Below, piece after piece: positions 29,333 through 37,229 of a DNA stretch of 64,000 nucleotides. Source of the stretch: Microvirga lenta. GTDB lineage: Bacteria > Pseudomonadota > Alphaproteobacteria > Rhizobiales > Beijerinckiaceae. The stretch spans positions 1-64,000 of the forward strand of contig NZ_JAJBBR010000014.1 of assembly GCF_020532555.1 (NCBI RefSeq), in the 5' to 3' direction. The notes under the pieces were generated by a model, which saw nothing but the letters and a program-made list of their open reading frames with translations, did no database searches and was not told where the DNA came from. The position numbers were made by a program, and so were the translations under genes. The number at the start of each line of letters is the position of its first letter. Positions within the stretch are counted from its first letter, which is position 1.

Positions 29333-29515
29333 TCAGGCGCTCTTGCCGAGCGCCTTGGCGACCTCGCTCACCTGGAAGCCGACTCTTTTGGCGGTATCGA
29401 TCAGCTGACGGCGGGAAACCTGCCATCGGTCGGACCAATAGCGGACCTCCCAATCCTCGTGGATGTCGATGCGGGCCGAATCCTGAGGATGCCGCTTGCT
29501 CAGGTTGCCGATCAT
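29333..29515 (-). CDS. DUF3606 domain protein
   Basis: 60 residues, MIGNLSKRHPQDSARIDIHE onward. The DUF3606 pattern (IDIHEDWEVRYWSDRWQVSRRQLIDTAKRVG) is clear. These small proteins are common in alphaproteobacteria and of unknown function; the last part resembles a helical DNA- or protein-binding module. It is convergent with the MotB-like gene, with only 13 bases between the stops. Confidence 0.8.
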   Translation of the reverse strand: MIGNLSKRHPQDSARIDIHEDWEVRYWSDRWQVSRRQLIDTAKRVGFQVSEVAKALGKSA

Positions 29516-29594
29516 GATCCCTCTCCCGGGATGAATGAGCCGGCATGGTGCCGGCCCTGACTCAACCGGCAAGACGGTCATCGGTTCAACCGGA

Positions 29595-31382
29595 TCATTC
29601 AGCCGCCTGACTGCGCTCGCCGTCGAAGAACTGGAGGCGGGCCAGGCGGGCATAGAGGCCGCTCTTGGCCAGGAGGGCTTCGTGGGTTCCCTCCTCGACG
29701 ATCCGGCCCTGATCCATCACCAGGATCCGGTCGGCCGAGCGAATCGTCGCCAGGCGATGGGCGATGACCAAGGTGGTGCGGCCCTCCATGAGGCGCTCCA
29801 GGGCGGCCTGCACCTTGCGTTCGCTTTCCGCGTCCAGGGCCGACGTGGCCTCGTCCAGGAGCAGGATGGGCGCGTCCTTCAGGATCGCGCGGGCGATGGC
29901 GAGGCGCTGGCGCTGGCCGCCCGAGAGCGTCACGCCGCGCTCGCCGATGATGGTGCCGTACCCGTCCGGCAGCGCCTGGATGAAGCCGTCGGCCGCCGCG
30001 AGAGCGGCGGCGCGGCGGACGTCGTCCTCGGTGGCGTCCGGCCTGCCGTAGCGGATGTTCTCGAGAACGCTGGCGGCGAAGATCGTCGGCTCCTGCGGCA
30101 CGAGCGCCATGCGGCTGCGCAGCTGGAACGGGTCGGCCTGCTGGATCGGGACATTGTCGACCAGGACCGATCCGCTCTGGGGATCGTAGAAGCGCAGCAG
30201 CAGCTGCAGGACCGTGCTCTTGCCCGCCCCGGAAGGCCCCACGAGGGCCACCCGCTCGCCGGGCGCGACCGTGAGGCTGAGGCCGTGGAGGGTCGGCTGC
30301 CCCGCCCGGGTCGGATAGGCGAAGCGCACGTCCTGGAAGGCGACGGTGCCCAGGGGCGGCTCCGGCAGGGGCTTGGGGTTCCTCGGCGCCTCGACGGCGG
30401 GCTTGGCGGCCAGGATCTCGCCCAGCCGTTCCGCGGCGCCTGCCGCCTGCGCCAACTCGCCGTAGACCTCCGAGAGCTGGCCGAGGGAGCTGGCCGCGAA
30501 GACCGCGTAGAGCACGAACTGCGACAGCCGCCCCCCGGTCATCTCGCCGGCCAGCACGTCCTGGGCCCCGTACCAGAGCACGCCCACGACGCTCGCCGAG
30601 ACCAGGAAGATGCCGGTTCCGGTCAGGAGGGCCCGCATGGTGGTCGACAGGCGGGCCGCCCCGAAGGCGTCCTCGGCGGCGGCGGCGAAGCGGGAGGACG
30701 TGCGGCTTTCCATGCCGAAGGCCTGCATGGTCCGCACCGCGCCGATGGCCTCCGCCGCATAGGCCGAGGCGTCGGCCAGCCGGTCCTGGGCCGCCCGCGA
30801 CCGGCGCCGCACCGCCCGGCCGGACATGACCAGGGGCAGGACGATGACCGGAATGGCGAGCAGCACGAGCGCCGAGAGCTTGGGGCTCGAGATGATCATG
30901 AGCACCACCGCGCCGATGAACAGGAACGCGTTGCGCAGGGCGATGGAGATGCTGACCCCGAAGGCGGCCTTGACCTGCGTGGTGTCGGCGGTGAGGCGGG
31001 AGACGATCTCGCCGCTCTTGGTCTGGTCGAAGAAGGCCGGGTCGAGGGAGGTCAGGTGCCGGAACACGGCGGCGCGCAGATCCGCCACCACCCGCTCGCC
31101 CAGGGTGATGACCAGGTAGTAGCGCATGGCGCTGGCCACGGCCAGGATTCCCACCACCAGGAGCAGGACGGCGAAATAGGCGTCGATATAGGCCCGGCCC
31201 TCCGCCGAGAATCCGAAATCCACCACCCGCCGCACGGCGATGGGCACCACCAGGGTCGCTCCGGAAGCGAAGATCAGGGCCGCGATGGCGGCCGCGATCC
31301 GGCCCTTGTAGGCCAGACCATAGGGGATCAGCGGCTTGAGCGAGCTAAGGGCGGCTTTCGGACGGGGGGAAGGTTCGGCCAT
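29595..31382 (-). CDS. MsbA-type ABC exporter (permease fused to ATPase)
   Basis: 595 residues. An N-terminal six-helix exporter domain is followed by an ATPase with Walker A (GPSGAGKST), signature LSGGQRQRLAIARAIL, Walker B (ILLLDEATSALD), and the H-loop IAHRLATI. It forms a homodimer that flips lipids, drugs or lipopolysaccharide precursors. The substrate cannot be read from sequence. Start at the ATG just after an overlapping GTG. The DUF3606 gene lies 79 bases downstream. Confidence 0.9.
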   Translation of the reverse strand: MAEPSPRPKAALSSLKPLIPYGLAYKGRIAAAIAALIFASGATLVVPIAVRRVVDFGFSAEGRAYIDAYFAVLLLVVGILAVASAMRYYLVITLGERVVADLRAAVFRHLTSLDPAFFDQTKSGEIVSRLTADTTQVKAAFGVSISIALRNAFLFIGAVVLMIISSPKLSALVLLAIPVIVLPLVMSGRAVRRRSRAAQDRLADASAYAAEAIGAVRTMQAFGMESRTSSRFAAAAEDAFGAARLSTTMRALLTGTGIFLVSASVVGVLWYGAQDVLAGEMTGGRLSQFVLYAVFAASSLGQLSEVYGELAQAAGAAERLGEILAAKPAVEAPRNPKPLPEPPLGTVAFQDVRFAYPTRAGQPTLHGLSLTVAPGERVALVGPSGAGKSTVLQLLLRFYDPQSGSVLVDNVPIQQADPFQLRSRMALVPQEPTIFAASVLENIRYGRPDATEDDVRRAAALAAADGFIQALPDGYGTIIGERGVTLSGGQRQRLAIARAILKDAPILLLDEATSALDAESERKVQAALERLMEGRTTLVIAHRLATIRSADRILVMDQGRIVEEGTHEALLAKSGLYARLARLQFFDGERSQAAE

Positions 31383-31437
31383 CACGCTTTCGGTACGACA
31401 ATTCGGATGCCCAAGGACTTAGCACCTTTCCACCGGC

Positions 31438-31466
31438 TTGTTTCAAGGTTCTAAGTGAGGTATAGG
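31438..31466 (+). promoter_or_regulatory. Candidate promoter of rpmE
   Basis: TTGTTT (31438-31443), a 17-base spacer, and TATAGG (31461-31466). The start point would be near 31473, about 64 bases before the rpmE ATG. It sits in the divergent region with the ABC exporter. Confidence 0.5.
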
Positions 31467-31536
31467 CGCGCAATCATTCAAGACAGGCTCGATCTCAGGC
31501 TGCGGCAAGCCGGACTGGCTGACCGCGAGAAGGACT

Positions 31537-31779
31537 ATGGCAATGGCCCGCAAAGAAACCGACCATCCCGACTACCACATGATCAAGGTCGTCATGACCG
31601 ACGGCACCGAGTACATGACCCGCTCGACCTACGGCAAAGAGGGCGACACGCTCAACCTCGACATCGACCCGAACACCCACCCGGCCTGGACCGGCGGCAC
31701 GCAGCAGCTGCTCGACCGTGGCGGCCGTCTGTCGCGCTTCAACTCGAAGTTCGGCAACATCTCGTTCGGCAAGAAGTAA
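31537..31779 (+). CDS. rpmE: Ribosomal protein bL31 (zinc-free type)
   Basis: 80 residues, with a second possible ATG two codons in. [23 protein letters not shown] and [22 protein letters not shown] identify bL31. There is no Cys-x-x-Cys ribbon, so this is the zinc-independent form usual in alphaproteobacteria. bL31 bridges the large subunit and the small-subunit head. A strong terminator follows. Confidence 0.95.
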   Translation: MAMARKETDHPDYHMIKVVMTDGTEYMTRSTYGKEGDTLNLDIDPNTHPAWTGGTQQLLDRGGRLSRFNSKFGNISFGKK

Positions 31780-31820
31780 GCCGTCGCCACGCAAGTGGCC
31801 CGCTTCGCCAACCGATCTGA

Positions 31821-31850
31821 AAAAGCCCCGCTTTCGGCGGGGCTTTTTTC
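31821..31850. terminator. Bidirectional intrinsic terminator between rpmE and rcdA
   Basis: AAAAGCCCCGC-TTTCG-GCGGGGCTTTTTT: a GC stem with A-tract on one side and T-tract on the other. It lies between convergent rpmE and rcdA, six bases from the rcdA stop, so it can serve both strands. Confidence 0.9.
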
Positions 31851-31855
31851 TTGTC

Positions 31856-32383
31856 TCATTTCTTGGAGAAGGCCTGCTCCAGAAGGCCGAGCTGGGCGGT
31901 GACGGGGTTGGGCCCGGGCACCTCCGGCGGCGCGGGCGGCTCCGACATGAGCTTCTCCAGGTGCATGATGCGGGAATGGAGCCTCGCGGCCAGGCCGATC
32001 AGGTCCTTGAGGCGCTCCGGCAGCTTCTCGAATTCGGCCACGGTGGTCGGCGCCTCCGGAACCGTCAGGCGGACCCGGTTCTTCTCGAGATTGGCCTGAT
32101 CGGCCGTCATCTCGCCCTCCGCGACGGCGCGCTGGAGCAGAAGCCAGGACGCGACCTGCATCAGGCGCGTGGTCAGCCGCATGCTCTCGCTGGCATAGAC
32201 GAGGCTGATCTCCCGGGACATCTGCCGGGAATCGTGGCGCCCCGGCCCGTCCAGATAGGCGGCCGTCTCCTCGATGAGCTCCATGCCCTCCTGGAAGAGG
32301 ACCCTGAAGGCCTCGGAGTTCACGAAGCTTTGCCCAAACCGGATTGGACCTGCGCCAAACATGATCACGTCGGGTTCGCTCAC
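31856..32383 (-). CDS. rcdA: DUF1465 protein, RcdA-type regulator of CtrA degradation
   Basis: 175 residues from a GTG preceded by GGGAGG at 6 bases; the frame is open upstream but without homology. The family core is SEAFRVLFQEGMELIEETAAYLDGPGR and SMRLTTRLMQVASWLLLQRAV. In Caulobacter, RcdA is a ClpXP adaptor that, with CpdR and PopA, delivers CtrA and other substrates for cell-cycle-timed destruction. The C-terminal disordered tail (from about 150) is typical. Two CtrA-like boxes lie upstream. Confidence 0.85.
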   Translation of the reverse strand: MSEPDVIMFGAGPIRFGQSFVNSEAFRVLFQEGMELIEETAAYLDGPGRHDSRQMSREISLVYASESMRLTTRLMQVASWLLLQRAVAEGEMTADQANLEKNRVRLTVPEAPTTVAEFEKLPERLKDLIGLAARLHSRIMHLEKLMSEPPAPPEVPGPNPVTAQLGLLEQAFSKK

Positions 32384-32456
32384 CCACCGCCTCCCAATGG
32401 CTCTGATCCTCTCTCCAGGGAGCCCGGCGAGGATGCAATGTTGTCTGATGAGGATC

Positions 32457-32502
32457 AGTATAGGGCGCGCCCGCCGCGTTTGCCCTGCTAACCCTTCGTT
32501 AA
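32457..32502 (-). promoter_or_regulatory. Candidate rcdA promoter with CtrA-like box
   Basis: On the minus strand TTAA-CGAAGGG-TTAG occupies 32488-32502, one mismatch from the CtrA consensus TTAA-N7-TTAA. A further TTAA half-site is at 32505-32508. A -10-like TATACT is at 32457-32462, 25 bases downstream of the box. Transcription would start near 32450, about 67 bases before rcdA. CtrA control of its own degradation factor is plausible but unproven. Confidence 0.5.
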
Positions 32503-32525
32503 GGTTAAGCGAGAGCACTTCTGTG

Positions 32526-32551
32526 AAAAAAGAGCCGCCAAGCGGCGGCTC
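32526..32551 (-). terminator. Intrinsic terminator downstream of the DUF1192 gene
   Basis: GAGCCGCC/GGCGGCTC stem with a four-base loop and TTTTTT on the minus strand. It is about 135 bases past the DUF1192 stop and upstream of the rcdA promoter, so it insulates rcdA. Confidence 0.85.
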
Positions 32552-32624
32552 GAAGTCATAACAGGGAGGCGTCAAACAGAGTGGACAGGAGCCACTCGGC
32601 ATCCAGAGGAAACTGGATACCCAT
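32526..32624 (-). other. Candidate short transcription unit: 22-codon frame followed by a terminator
   Basis: On the minus strand an ATG at 32624 opens a 22-codon frame (MGIQFPLDAEWLLSTLFDAS, then LL and stop at 32556). Four bases later comes a terminator hairpin GAGCCGCC-GCTT-GGCGGCTC plus six T (32526-32551). No Shine-Dalgarno is evident. It could be a micro-gene, the 3' end of a small RNA, or simply the 3' UTR of the DUF1192 gene. Confidence 0.35.
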
Positions 32625-32642
32625 GGTTATCGTCTGGAAACC

Positions 32643-32657
32643 TTAAGAGCGGGTTAA
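32643..32657. promoter_or_regulatory. Perfect CtrA-type box TTAA-N7-TTAA
   Basis: TTAA (32643-32646), GAGCGGG, TTAA (32654-32657). This is an exact match to the CtrA response-regulator consensus. It lies in the intergenic region between DUF1192 and rcdA, about 140 bases upstream of the second, imperfect box. Confidence 0.5.
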
Positions 32658-32685
32658 AAACCGTAACTCAGTGACAGAATCCGGA

Positions 32686-32892
32686 TCAGGCCTGCCCCAG
32701 CTTGAAGAAGGCGCTCGCCGCCGCACGGGAGCTTTCCTTGCCGGCTCTGACCTCCTTCAGGCGCTCGATCTCCCGTTGGAGCAGGGCGATGCGCTCATCG
32801 ATCTCGTCGATCGACAGCACCGACAGGTCCTGGCCCAGCTGATGCCCGGACACGCTCGCAGCCGGTTCCTCGGCGAAGGGGTCGAAAGCCAT
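32686..32892 (-). CDS. DUF1192 family protein
   Basis: 68 residues, MAFDPFAEEPAASVSGHQLG onward, with GGAAGGAG before the ATG. The DUF1192 core LSVLSIDEIDERIALLQREIERLKE is a short coiled coil. The family is restricted mostly to alphaproteobacteria and has no assigned function. It lies upstream of rcdA on the same strand, separated by a terminator. Confidence 0.85.
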   Translation of the reverse strand: MAFDPFAEEPAASVSGHQLGQDLSVLSIDEIDERIALLQREIERLKEVRAGKESSRAAASAFFKLGQA

Positions 32893-33117
32893 GGCGGTCT
32901 CCTTCCGAACGAATTTCCTCAGACGTTAATGCGGGGCGAGGCCCGTGCCAACGCTGGCCTATAGCCACGCAGCTTGTCCAAAGCTGGAAAGATATGAGGC
33001 GAATTCCTGACACGCCCGCACCGGCGCCGGGCCGCCCGCGCCGTGGAAGCGCCCGGATTTCCTTCGCCCCAGCCCTGCCGGGGCGCGCGCGAACCCGCCC
33101 GGGACCGGCATTTAAAT
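32893..33117. other. Divergent intergenic region between DUF1192 and trcR
   Basis: No gene is seen. The right end carries ATTTAAAT (33110-33117), a perfect 8-bp palindrome abutting the trcR promoter. A weak TATAGG for the minus strand occurs near 32960, without a good -35. Confidence 0.4.
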
Positions 33118-33146
33118 TTGCAACATCGGGGCACGATAACTATAAT
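33118..33146 (+). promoter_or_regulatory. Near-consensus promoter of trcR
   Basis: TTGCAA (33118-33123), a 17-base spacer, and a perfect TATAAT (33141-33146). Transcription would begin near 33153, leaving a 110-base leader before trcR. It is the best sigma-70-type match I found in the window. Confidence 0.65.
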
Positions 33147-33262
33147 CCACCCGTTTCCCTCACAACGTGAGACGAGATGCTCCGGCCCGGCCGGTTCGGA
33201 GCGCAAGAGAGTTTTGCCGTGCGGCGCCCAAGAACGGCGCCCGGCTTGAAGGAGATTCGCCC

Positions 33263-33985
33263 ATGTCCCAGGGACCGCTGATGCCGAAGGCGACAGCCGT
33301 ATGGCTCGTCGAGAACACCTCGCTGTCGTTCGAGCAGATCGCCGATTTCTGCAAGCTCCACCCCCTCGAGGTGAAGGGCATCGCCGACGGGGAAGTCGCC
33401 ACGGGCATCAAGGGCCTCGATCCGATCACCACGGGCCAGCTGACCCGCGAGGAGATCGAGAAGGCGCAAGAGGATCCGGACCGCCGCCTGAAGATGGCCG
33501 AGTCGCGGGTGAAGCTGCCGGAGCAGAAGCGGGTCAAGAAGGGGCCGCGCTACACCCCGGTCTCCCGCCGCCACGACCGACCGAACGCCATTCTCTGGCT
33601 CGTGCGCAACCATCCCGAGCTCAAGGACGCGCAGATCATGCGTCTGGTCGGCACGACCAAGACCACGATCCAGCAGGTCCGCGAGCGCACCCACTGGAAC
33701 TCGGCGAGCCTGACCCCCATGGACCCGGTCACCCTCGGCCTGTGCTCGCAGATCGACCTGGACTTCGAGGTGCAGCGCGCCGCCAAGGACCGTCCGCAGG
33801 TGGAACCGCAGGAGACCGGCGGCACCTTGATGCCGGCCGAGGTCTCGACGGCCCCCGCTCCCCGCGACGAGCCCTTCGCCGACATGAGCCGCCCGAAGCC
33901 GGCGCAGGAGGAGGAGATCGACGTCAACTCGGTCTTCGCCAAGCTCAAGCAGCTCCGGCGCTCGGACGACGAGGACGAAGAGTAG
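33263..33985 (+). CDS. trcR: Cell-cycle transcriptional regulator TrcR (DUF1013)
   Basis: 240 residues starting MSQGPLMPKATAVWLVENTS, with GAAGGAG upstream. The DUF1013 region runs to about residue 160, with SFEQIADFCKLHPLEVKGIAD and AILWLVRNHPELKDAQIMRLVGTTKTTIQQVRERTHWN, which read as two helix-turn-helix modules. The C-terminal tail is acidic. The family is called TrcR in alphaproteobacteria and linked to cell-cycle transcription. The gene is monocistronic, with its own strong promoter and terminator. Confidence 0.85.
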   Translation: MSQGPLMPKATAVWLVENTSLSFEQIADFCKLHPLEVKGIADGEVATGIKGLDPITTGQLTREEIEKAQEDPDRRLKMAESRVKLPEQKRVKKGPRYTPVSRRHDRPNAILWLVRNHPELKDAQIMRLVGTTKTTIQQVRERTHWNSASLTPMDPVTLGLCSQIDLDFEVQRAAKDRPQVEPQETGGTLMPAEVSTAPAPRDEPFADMSRPKPAQEEEIDVNSVFAKLKQLRRSDDEDEE

Positions 33986-33991
33986 GATGCG

Positions 33992-34020
33992 AAAAGGCCC
34001 GGATCGCTCCGGGCCTTTTT
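33992..34020 (+). terminator. Intrinsic terminator of trcR
   Basis: AAAAGGCCCGGA-TCGC-TCCGGGCCTTTTT: a 12-bp stem with flanking A and T tracts, six bases after the trcR stop. Confidence 0.92.
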
Positions 34021-34103
34021 CTTGCGGGCCGCCGTGTCGCGGCGTCCCCCAGGCCCTTCCCTGCGATCTCGGCCTGCCCGAGTCCGCCTGAGGCGCTGCC
34101 GTG

Positions 34104-34274
34104 CTCTCCTCCCCCTTGCGGGGAGGAGGTGGAGGTGGGGGTGGGATGACCGGGTGCGAGTTACCCGAACCGGCTCCGTCTCGGCCTCCCGGTCTCCTGA
34201 AGGATGCGTCGGGCTCCGATTTTGCGCCCCCCACCAGGCTGCTGAAGCAGCTATCCCCCCGCAAGGGAGAGGGA
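34104..34274. repeat. Repeat element, copy 2, in the trcR-prpE gap
   Basis: Bases 34104-34143 equal 14395-14434 except for one T/C change. As in copy 1, a reverse-oriented relative follows (CCCCCCACC near 34228, then CCCCCCGCAAGGGAGAGGGA at 34255-34274). The stretch 34021-34378 holds no gene. Outside this element I see nothing assignable. Confidence 0.7.
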
Positions 34275-34378
34275 AAAACCGCGTCTCGCACGGCGAAGGC
34301 GCCCCTCGCCCGGACTCGGCGGCTTTCATCCTTGCTCCCGAAAGCGGGCGCCGTCTCCTTGCCGGAGGTCGGAGAACC

Positions 34379-36292
34379 TCATCCCGCCAGCCCCCTCTGC
34401 TTCAACGCTTCCCCGATCTCGTCGAGGATCACCGGATCGTCGATGGTGGCCGGCATGGACCAGGACTCGCCGTCGGCGATCTTCTTCATGGTGCCGCGCA
34501 GGATCTTGCCCGAGCGGGTCTTGGGCAGGCGCCCTACCGTGATCGCGAGCTTGAAGGCCGCCACGGGGCCGATCTTCTCCCGCACCAGGGACACGAGCTC
34601 CGTCTCGACCTCCTGGGGCGCCTTCTCGACCCCCGACTTCAGGACGACGAAGCCGCACGGCACCTCGCCCTTGAGCGAGTCCTTGACCCCGATCACGGCG
34701 CATTCGGCCACGGCCGGGTGGGAGGCGAGGACCTCCTCCATGCCGCCGGTCGACAGCCGGTGGCCGGCCACGTTGATGATGTCGTCCGTGCGGCCCATGA
34801 CCCATACGTATCCGTCCTTGTCGAGGTAGCCCGCATCCGAGGTGCTGTAATAGCCGGGATAGACGGAGAGATACGCCTCCCGGAAGCGCTCGTCCGCGTT
34901 CCACAGGGTCGGCAGGCAGCCGGGGGGCAGCGGCAGCTTGATCACGATGGAGCCCATCGTGTCCGGCGGGACCGGCTTTCCGCCCTCGTCGAGCACCTCC
35001 AGGACGTAGCCCGGCATGGGCACCGTGGGCGAGCCGTACTTGACCGGCAGGAGCCCGAGCCCGATCGGGTTGCCCGCCACGGGCCAGCCCGTCTCCGTCT
35101 GCCACCAATGGTCGATCACCGGCACGTCCAGGATCCTCTCCGCCCACTGGATCGTGTCGGGATCGGCGCGCTCCCCGGCCAGGAACAGGGCGCGGAAGCG
35201 CGACAGGTCGTGGCCCTCGAGGAGTTCCGCATTCGGGTCCTCCTTCTTGATCGCCCGGAAGGCGGTGGGCGCCGTGAACAGGGTGACGACCCCGTGCTCG
35301 GCGATGACGCGCCAATAGGCGCCGGCATCCGGCGTGCCGACGGGCTTGCCCTCGTAGAGAATGGCCGTGGCGCCATGCAGCAGCGGCCCGTAGACGATGT
35401 AGGAATGGCCCACGACCCAGCCGACGTCGGACGCGGCCCAGAACACCTCCCCCGGCTCGACGCCGTAGAAGTTCCGCATCGTCCATTTGAGCGCGACCAT
35501 GTGGCCGCCGTTGTCGCGCACCACCCCCTTGGGCTTTCCGGTCGTGCCCGAGGTGTAGAGAACGTAGAGGGGATCGGTGGCGGCCACCGGCACGCAATCG
35601 GCCTTGCGGCCCGCCGCCCGGGCCTTCGCCACCTCCTCCTGCCAGTCGCGGTCGCGGCCTTCGACCAGCGAGGCCTCGCATTGCGGGCGCTGGACCACGA
35701 GGCAGGACTCCGGCTTGGCGGCCGACAGAGAAATCGCCTCGTCGAGAAGCGGCTTGTAGGGCAGCACGCGGGCTCCCTCGATGCCGCACGAGGCGGTGAG
35801 GACGACCTTCGGCCGCGCATCGTCGATGCGGGTCGCGAGTTCCTTGGGCGCGAAGCCGCCGAAGACCACGGAATGGACCGCGCCGATTCGGGCGCAGGCC
35901 AGCATCCCGATGGAGGCCTCGGGGATCATCGGCATGTAGAGGACGACCCGGTCCCCCTTGGCGACGCCCATGTCCTGGAGCACCGCGGCAAGGATCGCCA
36001 CCTCCTCCTGCAGGTCCCGGTAGGTGAGGATCCGCTTCGTTCCCGTGACGGGGCTGTCGTAGATGATCGCGGCCTGGTCGCCCCGCGTCGCCACGTGCCG
36101 GTCGACGGCGTTGTAGCAGGTGTTGCAGAGCGCGCCCGCGAACCAACGGCCGTAGGTCCCGGCCTCCGCGTCGAAGATCCGGTCCGCCGGCCTGATCCAG
36201 TCGATCTCGCGCGCGGCCTCCTCCCAGAAGCCGACCGGATCGGATTTCCACTGCGCATAGGCGTCGTAGTAGCGGCTTTGGGTTGATGTCAT
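34379..36292 (-). CDS. prpE: Propionate/acyl-CoA ligase PrpE (AMP-forming)
   Basis: 637 residues. The ANL-superfamily motifs are complete: YTSGTTGKPKGVV, WWQTETGWP, STSDAGYLDKDGYVWVMGRTDDIINVAGHRLS, and catalytic lysine in TRSGKILRGTMK. The N-terminus (YYDAYAQWKSDPVGFWEEAA, NTCYNAVDRHV) matches PrpE more than acetyl-CoA synthetase. It activates propionate, and probably acetate less well, to the CoA ester. No methylcitrate-cycle genes are near, so entry through propionyl-CoA carboxylase elsewhere is likely. Confidence 0.88.
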   Translation of the reverse strand: MTSTQSRYYDAYAQWKSDPVGFWEEAAREIDWIRPADRIFDAEAGTYGRWFAGALCNTCYNAVDRHVATRGDQAAIIYDSPVTGTKRILTYRDLQEEVAILAAVLQDMGVAKGDRVVLYMPMIPEASIGMLACARIGAVHSVVFGGFAPKELATRIDDARPKVVLTASCGIEGARVLPYKPLLDEAISLSAAKPESCLVVQRPQCEASLVEGRDRDWQEEVAKARAAGRKADCVPVAATDPLYVLYTSGTTGKPKGVVRDNGGHMVALKWTMRNFYGVEPGEVFWAASDVGWVVGHSYIVYGPLLHGATAILYEGKPVGTPDAGAYWRVIAEHGVVTLFTAPTAFRAIKKEDPNAELLEGHDLSRFRALFLAGERADPDTIQWAERILDVPVIDHWWQTETGWPVAGNPIGLGLLPVKYGSPTVPMPGYVLEVLDEGGKPVPPDTMGSIVIKLPLPPGCLPTLWNADERFREAYLSVYPGYYSTSDAGYLDKDGYVWVMGRTDDIINVAGHRLSTGGMEEVLASHPAVAECAVIGVKDSLKGEVPCGFVVLKSGVEKAPQEVETELVSLVREKIGPVAAFKLAITVGRLPKTRSGKILRGTMKKIADGESWSMPATIDDPVILDEIGEALKQRGLAG

Positions 36293-36389
36293 GGCGTTTC
36301 CCCGTTGTCGTCACCGCATGAGACTTGCATGTCCTGTCGTGGTAGCAGGCATGAAAGCCGCGGTCAGCGGCGACTTTCGGCGAGTTTTC

Positions 36390-37148
36390 ATGGTCACCGA
36401 CCCGCTTTTCTATGCCGCCGCCGTTCCGGCGGTCACGCTTCTGGGCCTCGCCAAGGGCGGCTTCTCCGGACTCGGACTTCTCTCGCTTCCGCTCATGTCC
36501 CTCGTCCTGTCGCCGGTGCAGGCGGCCGCGATCATCCTGCCGATCCTGCTGGTGCAGGACGTGGTGTCGGTCTGGGCCTACCGCCGCGCCTGGGACCGCC
36601 GCAACGTGCTGATCCTGGTGCCGAGCGCCATCCTCGGCACGGTCACCGGCTATCTCCTGGCGGCGCAGGTCTCCGATTCGGTGGTGAGGCTCGCGGTCGG
36701 GCTGATCGCCGTCAGCTTCGCCCTGCGCCGGATCGTCGTGGAGCGGCGCAAGACGCCGCCCGTGCCGACGAAAGCCGACCTGCCGCGGGGCGTGTTCTGG
36801 GGCTGGATCACCGGCTTCACCAGCATGATCGCCCATGCGGGCGGCCCGCCGTTCCAGATCTACGTGATGCCGCAGCGGCTGCCGCGGGACGTGTTCGTCG
36901 GCACGGGCGCGATCTTCTTCGCGGTCAACAACTGGATGAAGGTGCCGCCCTATTTCGCCCTGGGCCAGCTCACCGGCGAGAATCTCTCGACCGCCGCGGC
37001 CCTGTTCCCGCTGGCCATCGCGTCGACCTGGGCGGGCGTGCGGCTCGTGCGCTACGTGTCGGGCGAGCGGTTCTACACCATCGTCTACGTCCTGCTGGTG
37101 CTGGTCGGCGCCAAGCTGATCTACGACGGGGTCATGCCGCTCCTCTGA
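36390..37148 (+). CDS. TauE/SafE-family (TSUP) membrane permease
   Basis: 252 residues from the ATG giving MVTDPLFYAAAVPAVTLLGL; earlier in-frame starts add non-hydrophobic residues. It has seven to eight membrane helices with the TSUP signatures GLAKGGFSGLG and ITGFTSMIAHAGGPPFQIY. Members export or import sulfite, sulfoacetate and other organic anions. The substrate here is unknown. It is divergent from prpE with about 100 bases between them. Confidence 0.85.
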   Translation: MVTDPLFYAAAVPAVTLLGLAKGGFSGLGLLSLPLMSLVLSPVQAAAIILPILLVQDVVSVWAYRRAWDRRNVLILVPSAILGTVTGYLLAAQVSDSVVRLAVGLIAVSFALRRIVVERRKTPPVPTKADLPRGVFWGWITGFTSMIAHAGGPPFQIYVMPQRLPRDVFVGTGAIFFAVNNWMKVPPYFALGQLTGENLSTAAALFPLAIASTWAGVRLVRYVSGERFYTIVYVLLVLVGAKLIYDGVMPLL

Positions 37149-37165
37149 TCGGCCTCCGGCATGGA

Positions 37166-37199
37166 AAAGCCGCCGCTTCGGGACGAAGACGGCGGCTTC
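37166..37199. terminator. Hairpin terminator between permease and DUF465 gene
   Basis: AAGCCGCCG...CGGCGGCTT, with a 14-base loop; on the minus strand it ends in TTTT. It serves the minus-strand DUF465 gene best and may also stop the permease transcript. Confidence 0.7.
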
Positions 37200-37229
37200 G
37201 GATGGGAGAGTTTCGGAGAGGATTCCGGG

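Noticed and set aside
29535..31454. A 639-codon open frame on the plus strand opposite the ABC exporter, and similar very long frames opposite tkt, fba and prpE
   Set aside because: They lie antisense to strongly recognisable genes, have Arg/Gly/Ala-rich compositions typical of GC-rich shadow frames, and show no domain motifs.
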